A stretch of DNA of 64,000 nucleotides. It comes from Fratercula arctica (lineage: Eukaryota > Chordata > Aves > Charadriiformes > Alcidae). This document shows, piece by piece, positions 11,942-21,169 of the stretch. Made by a program: the position numbers and the translations under genes. Numbering within the stretch: position 1 is the stretch's first letter; the number at the start of each line of letters is the position of its first letter. The notes below the pieces were generated by a model. That model was not told the origin of the DNA and ran no database searches. It saw only the letters and a program-made list of their open reading frames with translations. The DNA is taken from assembly GCA_947846985.1 (NCBI GenBank), contig CANTUZ010000001.1, positions 39,332,727 to 39,396,726 on the forward strand, read 5' to 3'.

Positions 11942-12700
11942 GGACCTCTGTTCCTGTCAATAAGCACTATTGTAAAGAACCTGGTTCCATCCTCTTTGCA
12001 CCCTCCCGTCATGTATTTATATGGATTCATAAGATCCCCCCTGAGCCTGCTCTTCTCCAGAATGAACAGTCCCAGTTCTCTCAGCCTTTCCTTGTAGGAG
12101 AGATGCTCCAGTCCGTTAGTGATTTTGGCGGCCCTTTGTTGGACTCTCTGCACGATGTCCATGTCTCTCTTGTACTGAGGAGACCAGAACTGGACCCATC
12201 ACTCCAAGTGTGTCCTCACCAGTGCTCAGTAGAGGGGAAGGATCACCTCCCCCCTCCTAATGCAGCATCATTATCTTTCTTTGTGGCAAGGACACATTGC
12301 TGACTCATATTCAACTTGTTGTCCACCAGGACCCCAAGTCCTTTTCTGAATATCTGCTTTCCAACTAGGTGGCCCACAGCATATACTAGTGAATGGAGTT
12401 GTTCTTCCCAGGTGCAGACTTTGCACTTCTCCTTGTTGCATTTTGTGAGGTTCCTGTCAGCCCATTTCTCCAGCCTATCAAGGTTTCTGTGGGTGACAGA
12501 ATGACCCTCTTGTGTATCAGCCACTCCTCCCAATTTGGAGTCATCAGCAAACTCAGTGAGGGTACACTCTGCCCTGTCATCCATGTAGTTAACAAAGATG
12601 CTGAATATGATTTGACCCAGTATTGACCCCTGGGGTACACCACTAGTTACTGGCCTCCAACCAGACTTTGTGCCACTGATCACCACCCTCTGAAACCACG
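11942..12700 (-). mobile_element. CR1 LINE, ORF2 portion, reverse, 3' end missing
   Basis: Read on the minus strand, this contains the reverse transcriptase core and much of the ORF2 C-terminal half. The C-terminal similarity stops abruptly at about 11942, after a stretch equivalent to 'DRNRG'. The 3' UTR and octamer tail typical of CR1 are absent, which is unusual because CR1 copies usually lose their 5' end and keep the 3' end. A later deletion or second insertion is the likely cause. Frame breaks occur at about 12160-12245, where part of the ORF2 sequence is deleted. Confidence 0.92.
12243..12686 (-). pseudogene. CR1 ORF2 reverse transcriptase fragment
   Basis: A 147-codon open frame on the minus strand covers the end of the CR1 reverse transcriptase. 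Near residue 15 it has TSGVPQGSILG (the conserved PQG motif region) and near residue 46 FADDSKLGG, the (Y/F)ADD catalytic motif with both aspartates present. Further on come ADRNLTKCNKEKC and a GVLVDNKLNMSQQC stretch typical of CR1. Intact CR1 ORF2 encodes an endonuclease plus reverse transcriptase that copies CR1 RNA at nicked target DNA. Here the endonuclease and N-terminal reverse transcriptase parts are absent. The frame ends at 12243 and the downstream ORF2 sequence continues in another frame (minus strand, from 12162). It is not expected to make protein. Confidence 0.9.
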
Positions 12701-13688
12701 TTAGGTCTCCATGTTAGGTTTTGTGTATACCATACTATCCAGTTGGACATAACAACTAGTTATGCAGGGAAAATTATACAAAATCTTCACATTAATTCTG
12801 AATTTATGTCATGGAATAGGTAATACACACCACAGATAATCATATTCTATTGCTAAAAAACTTCATGAAGTTCATTATTTCATTTTACTGACAACGTACT
12901 ATACTGGGAACATACACTTCCTTTAAGTTTTTGTGGGATTTTATGTGAATCTACATATGAACAGTTATTACTCATCTGTACATTACCAAGGTATATATAT
13001 TAGAAAGCATTTGTGTATAATATTTAGTGAAAGGGTTTTTTTTTTCAGAGCTATTAATCTTTAGTGTCATGCACCCACCAAAGCCAATACAATTAAATGC
13101 TTCTTCTGGAATTACGCAGCATGGATCCTGTTTCACTTAAAGTTTGAGGCCCTGCTATTTCTTTGGGGATTAATGCATTCACAGTTAAAATTTGCTTCTC
13201 TGACACAGCAGGAATGTTCATTTCTGATGCTTCTTCTTTACGCTAACAGAGCATGAAATAAATAGAAAAAATAAAATCATGATTCGTATCACTAATTAAC
13301 TGTATTTGCTGACATACCACAGATTTCATTTACATCGATCTCACCAGGACAAAAAGATTATATTTTTGTAGGAATTATTCTTATCTTTCCCTATATGAAT
13401 AATGTGTAACCAGGGAAAAAAGAAAAAAAAAAAATTAAAAATTTTGTACTACATAAAAATAAATATTTTACTAATATAGTTAGACATAATGACATTAATA
13501 AATTACATTAATCATATGAAGACACATGTAAATATCCTTCTAGCATTCAATCCAACAGATATGTATGTTATTATATATGCAAATATTTATTTATTTACAC
13601 TAACAGTTATGGTCATTTGGTGATTCAAAAAGCCTTAATTTGTCCCTAATTATCAGACAGAACTTTTTCTATCTTTTTTTTCCCCCAC
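12701..13688. other. Non-genic AT-rich stretch
   Basis: No gene or transposon recognised. An A-rich run lies at about 13410-13440 and a pyrimidine tract (T then C) at about 13672-13686, directly before the next LTR. Confidence 0.55.
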
Positions 13689-14368
13689 TGTCCTGGTTTG
13701 AGGTAAAACAACCAATTTTCTTTTCAGCAATTTTACTTTTCAGTTAAGCCTCTTCGAGTTCTCTGAAATTAACCACATATTCTTCAGACAGTGCCTGCTA
13801 CCAGAGTGATAAGGCCTGATATTTATAGTTACTACCAAGGAATGGTAAGCAGAGAGGCTCTTGCTTATACTTATAACAACCAAGGTCAGCTAACTTTGTT
13901 ATGTACCAAATTGGAGGGTCAGAAGCAGAAGAGCGTAGAGGGATCGACCTGTGGGGAGGAGCAGACAGGACAGGTGACCCAAAATTGACCAACAGGGTAT
14001 TCCATCCCACCTGCATTGTGCTCAGTCTAAAAGCTGAGGGATCAAAGGGTCAGCCTTTTTCTTCAATGGCTGGCATCTGAGGAGGACTCTGTCTGCCTTT
14101 GATCCCAATCCATGTGTTTATGAATCCAGATCCAATTCCTGTCCATTGCTGAGTCCAGTCTGGGACTTTCCTAGTGCCTGCCAGTGATATGATCGTCATC
14201 CTGGAAGCTTCACACAGATTTTGTTTACATTGTATATATTTCATTATTTTCTTTTTTGATATTATTATCTTTTCTTTTTTATTATTAATATTTCATTAAA
14301 GTAGTTTTATTTTTCTTTTTATCCCATAAGTCTCTTCCTTATTTTCTCTCCCTTCTTTTACTTTGAGG
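13689..14368 (+). mobile_element. ERVL-like LTR, 5' and central part
   Basis: The element begins TGTCCTGGTTTGAGGTAAAA, a recognisable avian LTR start. It includes a 'gggtattccatcccacctgc' segment, a TATA-like tctaaaag at about 14024, a long TA-rich stretch and ATTAAA at 14295-14300. It then reads 'cccataagtctcttccttat' and 'ctctcccttcttttac' before stopping at the 5' end of a CR1 (14369). The missing LTR end probably resumes after the CR1 at 15219-15288. The 5 bp before the start is CCCAC; I could not find a matching copy downstream. Confidence 0.78.
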
Positions 14369-15218
14369 GTAGGAAGGCTCTGCAGAGGGATCTGGACAGG
14401 TTGGATTGATGGGCCGAGGCCAATGGTATGAAGTTCAACAAAGCCAAGTGCTAGGTCACAACAACCTTGGGTCACAACAACCCCATGCAGCAATACGGGC
14501 TTGGGGGAAAACACCTGGAAAGATGCCTGGTGGAAAAGGACCTGTGGGTATTGGTAAACAGCCGGCTGAATATGAGCCAGCATTGTGCCCAGATGGCCAA
14601 GAAGACCAACAACATCCTGGCCTGTATCAGGAATACTGTGGCCAGCAGGACGAGGAAAGTGATTGTACCTCTGTACTCAGCACTGGTGAGGTCCCACCTG
14701 AAATACTGTGTCCATCTTTGGGCCCCTCACTAGAGGAGGGACATTGAGGTACTGGAGCGTGTTCAGAGAAGAGCAACAATGCTGGTGAGGGGTCTAGAGC
14801 ACAAGTCTTATGAGGAATGACTGAGGAAACTGGGCTTGTTTAGCCTGGAGAAGAAGAGGCTGAGGGGAGACCTTATCGCTCTCTACAACTACCTGAAAGG
14901 AGGTTGTAGAGAGGTGGGAGTTGGTCTCTTCTCCCAAGCAACAGGCGATAGGACAAGAGGAAATGGCCTCAAGTTGCACCAGGGGAGGTTTAGGATGGAT
15001 ACTAGGAAAAATTTTTACACTGAAAGGGTTATTAAGCATCGGAACAGGCTGCCCAGGGAAGTGGTTGAGTTGCCATCCCCAGAGGTATCTAAAAGATGTG
15101 TAGATGTAGTGCTGAGTGACATGGTTTAGTGGTAACTTGGCATGTTAGGTTAACAGTTGGACTTGATGATTTTAAAGGTCTTTTCCAACTCAAACGACTC
15201 TATGGTTCTATGATTCTG
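14369..15218 (+). mobile_element. CR1 LINE, 850 bp, forward, nested in LTR
   Basis: It runs from 'gaaggctctgcagagggatc' through the ORF2 C-terminal half to the CR1 3' end 'ctctatggttctatgattct'. It is one of the two longest CR1 copies here and the better preserved. LTR-type sequence precedes it, and apparent LTR 3'-end sequence follows it. At 14454-14466 and 14470-14482 a 13-bp word (ggtcacaacaacc) is repeated with a 16-bp period, replacing what is normally different sequence at this point in CR1. Confidence 0.95.
14467..15129 (+). pseudogene. CR1 ORF2 C-terminal region, two stops
   Basis: One reading frame carries the region after the CR1 reverse transcriptase catalytic core. Recognisable blocks in order are [99 protein letters not shown] and RNRLPREVV, ending near VVLSDMV with a stop at 15127-15129. 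The frame is unbroken by indels but has a TAG at 14731-14733 and a TGA at 14818-14820, so it cannot give a full product. These blocks follow the polymerase domain in CR1 ORF2 and help in RNA binding or target priming in the family. The endonuclease and reverse transcriptase core are missing. Confidence 0.92.
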
Positions 15219-15288
15219 GGAAGGGAGGGAGGGAGATGTTCTCTTTAGAGCACCCATTGTTCATTTAGTGAACAGCCCAGACCAAACA
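15219..15288 (+). mobile_element. Probable 3' end of the LTR interrupted at 14369
   Basis: Immediately after the CR1 tail comes gggaagggagggaggg, then a 'ttagagcaccc' stretch and cagcccagaccaaaca. This resembles the purine-rich then TTTAG/CCCAG-type closing section of the avian LTR family whose 5' part ends at 14368. The terminal CA would be at 15287-15288. The join is inferred, and no target duplication confirms it. Confidence 0.5.
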
Positions 15289-16129
15289 TTCATATGTTAC
15301 ATTCATACATTTAAACTGTGACAGTAAACATTCTACATCTGGTAATGGACAATTCCAGGAGTAGGGATGGAACATAAGGATCTAAAAACTTTGCTTAATG
15401 GACAGGTTTCTAGTAACCAAAGCTGGAGCAGTGTTGGTGTATTGGACCATCCTCTAAATTCTGAGCAATGCTGAGACAGAATATTACTCAATAGGTTATA
15501 AAAGTGGAACTGCATTACATAATTGTAATTTTCATATGATGATGAAAAAAACATAAGACTTTAAACTTGTAAAATTTTAAAATTTTAAGATTTTCTGGGA
15601 AATATTTTTTCTGCAAATCCAAATTTCTGCAAATATGTTTGGTGCGTGTTTCCAATAAAATGTATACAAAAAACAATCTAACAACATATGATTATAGTTG
15701 CCTAAATTTTTTTTCTACTTCATCTACATTCATCTACTTCACTAAATTTGAATGAATAAAATGAAAACCCCACAAGTCTTAAAAATAGTCATGTTTAAAA
15801 AAAGAAATGAAGTTTGACGTATCAATTTAGATGTGCATATCAAAATATTTAAGAATTATGAAACCAAGACAAACCTAACCTTTAGGTCAAACCTTATTTT
15901 TTTTATGATCAGGAAGTTCCTGGGAGCTCTCCAATTAGGAACTTTCAGAGCTTCTCAAAAAAAAAAAAAAAAAAAAGTTTAATTACAAAATTATGATGCC
16001 CATTTTGATCAGATGGTAAAAAAATAAATAAAAAAGACCTTATTGTTTATTTTACGATTCTTTGATAAAAATCTAACATAGCATCTAGAGATGTTGAATG
16101 ACATCAGGTGTCTATCAACAGAGCAAACC
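15289..16129. other. Non-genic AT-rich stretch
   Basis: No gene or repeat family is recognised. It holds a 20-base A-run at 15957-15976. Just before it, an 8-bp inverted repeat aagttcct / aggaactt (15914-15943) brackets about 15 bp. Confidence 0.55.
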
Positions 16130-16480
16130 AAGGAGCTGGTAATGTTCATATAGGAAGTGAAGCAGCCGAAGGGACCTTTGAAGAGAGGTTAGAAAATGGT
16201 GATTAGAGGTTGATAAAATATGACTAATGGTAAAATGCTAAAGAACTAGGTTGCTTGACATAGACAAGAGAAGAAAGGGAGTCCATGTAGTTATCTACTA
16301 ATTGGGAAAACTGATGTAAAGAGGTAGATAATAAACTGTTCATGTTTGAGTTATAGAAGTAATTGTTCTCAATAAAACAATGGCATTACAAGCAGTGAAG
16401 ATGAATTCTGAATTCAAAGAGGAAAGAGGAACAAGAGTATAGGCTGGAAGGACTTACTAAAAGATTAATTAATCCATAGC
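16130..16480 (+). mobile_element. Probable ancient CR1-like LINE relic
   Basis: Scattered words match the end of CR1-like ORF2 in the right order: 'gacctttgaagagaggttag', 'aataaactgttcatg', 'acaatggcattacaagcagt' (like the usual aatgggcttaaattgcagc), then 'gaattcaaagaggaaagagg' and 'ggctggaaggact'. Divergence is much higher than in the other copies and no terminal octamer survives. Ends are approximate. Confidence 0.38.
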
Positions 16481-17143
16481 GTTAAGATCACTCAGTCATC
16501 TCTTTTATGAGGAAAAGAAGTCCTAAGAATTTTCTTATTAAGTTTCTTCTTTATCATGTTAACTATGTGTTTTCTAAGAAGCAAAGCAAAAAGAAGTCCA
16601 GGCAATATGATGGAAGATTTATGATTTTACATATATAAGTATAAACTATGTTGAAACTTTAACTGATGAAGGTATCCAGCAATGACATTCAGGAGGAGTT
16701 TTCTTCACAGTGTCAGCAGACATTGTGATAAACAGTCTTTGCTGATATGAAGACATATGAATATATGGAGTAAACATGAATAATGTGTGGAATTAACATT
16801 TTGATGTATTTTACAGTGTGTAATTATGCAGAGATAAATCAGATCAAATTCTCTAAAACTGTGGGCTACTGGTGAGTTGTGGAGACCATCACTAATGAAA
16901 CATTGTTAAATTCACATTTTAATTAGATTAGATGCACATTTTAATTATGTTGTCCTTGATGAAGTAATATTTCAGTATAATCCCTTCATACTTGTATGAA
17001 GTGCCTTAGCAACATCTCTTGTTCAAGAAAATAACATAAGTCAAGAACAAATGTTATTTAGTGATAATTTTGCCCCTTAGGTAATGATTCTAAATGTGTT
17101 CATTGTTAAAAGTACAATAGGTAAAAACAGCACTGCAACAGTT

Positions 17144-17147
<4 letters not shown>

Positions 17148-17176
<29 letters not shown>
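17148..17176 (+). repeat. Poly(A) run of 29
   Basis: Uninterrupted A from 17148 to 17176, between ttaatt and gaggagac. No LINE or retrocopy precedes it, so it is a simple homopolymer and not evidence of retroposition. Confidence 0.95.
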
Positions 17177-17181
<5 letters not shown>

Positions 17182-17567
17182 GACAAATCAAACAGATGGT
17201 CCAGTTAGAGACAGGAAGCGAGGAAGTGAAATTGGTTGTGTTACAAAGATGAAGCCAAAAAACATAGGCACTGAGGAAAAAGTTTATATATGGAATATTA
17301 TTTTCCTGCCTTTTTATGAAATTATCAGGTGAATCACTCATTAAAAAGCCAAAGTACTTTCGTGGAAGTAGTTATACCAGGTTATGGAACTACCTAAATA
17401 ACCGAATAATAATTACAGCATTATGGCCATAAGAATCAGAGGAAACCCACTAAATCTGCTGTCTAAAGTGCTAACCGGAGACAGAAACTGCACCTGACTA
17501 AACACAATTTGATATGCGTTTGCTTAAGTGAGTTCTTATTTGCATATTGGCAAGGCCAATAACCATT

Positions 17568-17571
17568 AAAA

Positions 17572-17602
<31 letters not shown>
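17568..17602 (+). repeat. (AAAT)n microsatellite
   Basis: Nearly nine perfect AAAT units, beginning after aaccatt and ending at aagagaat. Confidence 0.97.
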
Positions 17603-18274
17603 GAGAATAAAAGGGGATATAAAAGGTAGGGATAACACTATATTTTCTCAGTTTTCCATTTCTAGATATTGTCTTATTTACTTATATGCTCCCAAGGAAA
17701 TACTTAAATCGCTTGGTTTCCGTTTTTTGTACTACACCATTTGGAATATCCTTCAAAGTGTTTACTAACTATGCCTTAAGAACTTTGTTCTAATTTCAGA
17801 TCTAAACTTATTCATGGCCAATATATACTTATATGAGTTCATGCAGATATTATCATTTAACTTAAATAGGTTTTTTTGCCTTTTGTAGATTTACCTCAAA
17901 ATTTATTTATAAAGGGTTCATTATATCCCCCCTTAATTTTATTTTGGCTAAGCAGAACAAGCCAGGTTCCTTGGTACCTACAGAAATGTGCTAAGAGGGA
18001 CTGTTGACACTAGAATATATTCCCTGCTGCAGGAAAGATTGTGGTTTTATTTCTCTCTAATGCAGAATTTGATTTCTGAATGTAAATGGGGGTGGTGGGG
18101 TATTTTCCTCAAAAGTATTAGAGATCAGTCACATACACAGACAGAAGTATCTCTTCTATGATAGATTCTATCATGTACCTCTGCCGTGATGAATCATGGG
18201 TTGACCATAACAATGTGCATTGATTCTCCTGGTTACAAATAAGCGTTCATTGGACTGCTGTGCCCTGTTAACAA

Positions 18275-18296
18275 TTCCACCACTAAGGTGGTGGAA
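18275..18296. other. Perfect 9-bp hairpin
   Basis: The arm ttccaccac (18275-18283), loop taag, and arm gtggtggaa (18288-18296) are exactly complementary. The stem is GC-rich in an AT-rich context. Function unknown. Confidence 0.8.
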
Positions 18297-20130
18297 AGGT
18301 TTTGAGCCAGTGTTTAACATGTTAGTGGGCTCCGTGAACTTGCCATTCTTCTCAGGATCCTCTTGGAGTTTTAGTTAATTTGGCTAACAAATTAACTCTG
18401 TGGTACTTGACCGTGTCAGAGCTCTTGATCTACTATGCTATAGCCGTGACTCTTCCTAGGTGTGGCTATTGGTCTTTTGTTACAGATCTAAAGGCTATTA
18501 TATAGAATTGTGAAGTCACCCATCATTTTTTTCATGTATGAACACTCATTTGAAATTGGACCTGAACACCTATTTGGTCCTCCCTATTTATTTCATACTG
18601 TGAATTGATGAGTTGCTTGCATATAACCACTAACATCTCCAGCAAATTTCCTCAGTCAGGAGACAATAGTTCAAGTGAGAGTAGTCCAAAAACTTTCCAG
18701 AGCTCAAACTTATTCAGGTGAGTTATCATTAAGCACAGTACTAGAATGCCTGAGAAAGTTCTTTAGCTAAAAATATCACACTATAATTCTCTACATTTAC
18801 CACTTTTGACTTATGTAGGGCTGTGAAATTCAGAAAGCAAGTGTATTTAATACATACGTATATATATGCTGTTGCTACTTCTCAAGGTCTACTTTAAGTT
18901 ATGCTGTCATAAACCAAACAAATATCTGGTCACAGTGAAGATATGGCTTTCAATATAACATTTTCTACATAAAATAATGGCCAACCTGAAATGGGCGGAA
19001 TTTGAGTTTGGTGTAGCTTTTGTCTACATAGCTATCTGTGTTATATATTGACACTCCACCTGACTCCCCCCTGAAAAAAACCCTGTTACAGACATCTGGG
19101 CAAAACACAGAAGCAGAAATAATGCATAGCACTGTCTGTTAAGCTATCTTAAGCCATTGAAAAGGAGAGTGTTCTTTATTATATACAAATGTGAAGAGAT
19201 CAATAAGCAAATTAGCTAAGGTAAGTGAGAGTAGTTTTGAGGTTGCTAATATGTTTAAGTTGTGTTTAAGAATTCCACCTGTAAAGAACATTTAGTAGAT
19301 TATTATATCAATAAAAGGGTCTTGTAAGTGGTGCATAAATATTCTGTTGATTAAAATACAAAATGGCTTTGAAAGACCTATTCATAACAGGCATCTAAGA
19401 CATCCCGATTTTGTTGTTGTTTTTTTTTTTTTTTTTAATCAACACCGACACAGATATGCTCTTCAGCTGGTATGTTTTCCTCTGTGAAAACAATTGTAAA
19501 GCTAAAGAAATATATTTAAATTTTCTCAGAAAATTGTGGACATATTTTGCCCTGATATTATTGGTAAATAAAAAATTAAACTTATTTGATGTAATTTATC
19601 TCACCTGTTCTTAGATGTCTCCATAGTGAATATCAACTCAAAGCTAATAATCTTATGCTTGTTTCATATACAGCAAAAGACAAGAGTAATTTAACCTGGA
19701 TGAGAAAAACTGAGCCAAATGGAGTATCCAGGTACCTATGTTTCATCAACTATATCCTCCTTGTAGCATCTGAAAAATATGCTTGAAAAATAATGAAAAT
19801 GTGCATACATACAAAAGATCTGTGATGGATGTTCCTGTGCCCATGGTATCTCAAAAGTTGCCTGGAAATGGTAACCACCAAGCCTAGGCATTTACAGCCA
19901 ATGAAACTGTCATAGCATAAGGTTGTCCTGCTACCCTGTAACACATAGCCAAACCCTGGGGCATAAAACAGAGAGAAAACAGAGTGAATCGTCTCTCTAT
20001 GAATTAAATTTATACACAAGGTGCTCATGAACTCATAAGCAGTGAAAACAAAACACAAAGTGAATGATATTACCCATATCCAAGGACTGGTTTGTTAAGA
20101 GATGTTAGAAGTGGTCGCCGCCTCCTTTTC

Positions 20131-20167
20131 CTTTTTTTTTTTTTGTTTAATTAAAAAAAAAAAAAAA
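20131..20167. repeat. T-run / A-run palindromic tract
   Basis: Thirteen T's, then gtttaatt, then fifteen A's make a self-complementary low-complexity tract. Confidence 0.9.
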
Positions 20168-20625
20168 GTTTAAAATGATGGTTAAACTACAGTATATATT
20201 TCTCTAGCTTTTCCACAACCAATGCCCTTCAGCTGTCTTTTAATAAACTGTTTCTACACATTTAATCTCTCCTTGCGGTTTCTGCTCAGTTAGCTCACCT
20301 CAGCCAGTGAGCTCTGTGGCATGTTACATCTGCTGTGTGATATTAACCAGGTCACAAGCCAAATTTTCAACACTGTCAAATGTTTTTTTGAATTCCTTAT
20401 TTTCAAGGCACTAAGGTCCTCGTCTGCCCTAAAAGGGCTGTAATTTTATCATCTGCAACATTATGACAACATTCAAACCTCCTGACAGTGTCTTAAGTTG
20501 GAAAATATTTTTTTTTAATTTGAAAATATTGTTCTTAATCACTGTGGTCTGTGTATCTATAACAACTTTGTGAGGTACCCAGATAACGCGGTGATACAAA
20601 AGCATAATATTAAGAGCTGTTACAA

Positions 20626-20780
20626 GTGGCTACCACCTCCAGCAGCTCCAGGCCTGGGGATTCTTCCTGCCTGGTCACTGGAGCCCAGCCTGGTGCCTGT
20701 AGACCCGGGCTCTCAGCCCAGGCGGAGGGACGCATCTGCTGCTCTCCCCTTTGCAGGTTCAGAGGTCACACATGGATGCT
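20626..20780. other. Isolated GC-rich patch, unidentified
   Basis: Roughly 150 bp of clearly GC-rich DNA (for example ctccaggcctggggattc, gtagacccgggctctcag, cccaggcggagggacgc) lies in AT-rich surroundings. Two short overlapping forward frames (70 and 66 codons) cross it, but neither resembles a family. It could be an old repeat fragment, a regulatory element or a small exon; nothing seen here decides. Confidence 0.4.
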
Positions 20781-21119
20781 GAGAAGTCAGAAAAAAAGGC
20801 TTATTTTGACCGATATATTGATTTAAACCTCAGTTAATGTGACAAATTATCAGAACGGACTGCTTTATTCACAACCGAATTTCCTGAATAGCAAAGTAGC
20901 ATCCAGGACCTGCAAAAAGAGAAATGACATGGTCAAAATAATAAAGGTAGTTAAGTGCAACACATTTAATTTATTTCTCAGATTGCTCATGTTCACTTTA
21001 TTGACCAGAAAGGTGCAGCTGGTCAAGGGATTTAATATTTTTTAAGCTCTACATATTGATTTTATTTATTTTTTAATGTAGAATTGAATTTTAGCCTAGA
21101 TTCTCTTCCTTGATAGCTA

Positions 21120-21169
21120 AGAAAAAAAAAAAAAAAAGAAAAAGAAAAAAAAGAAAAAAAAAGAAAAAA
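21120..21169 (+). repeat. A-rich tract with interspersed G
   Basis: Fifty bases of A broken only by single G's at irregular intervals. Confidence 0.93.

Larger units (their letters stand above)
16481..20625. other. Non-genic AT-rich stretch
   Basis: No gene or recognised transposon. A perfect 9-bp hairpin with a 4-nt loop is at 18275-18296. An A-run of 29, a tetranucleotide array and a T/A palindromic tract are listed separately. A T-run lies at about 19420-19437. Confidence 0.55.

Noticed and set aside
12386..12643. Reverse and forward frames overlapping the CR1 reverse transcriptase
   Set aside because: They are shadows of the CR1 ORF2 frame at 12243-12686, which carries the FADD and PQG motifs.
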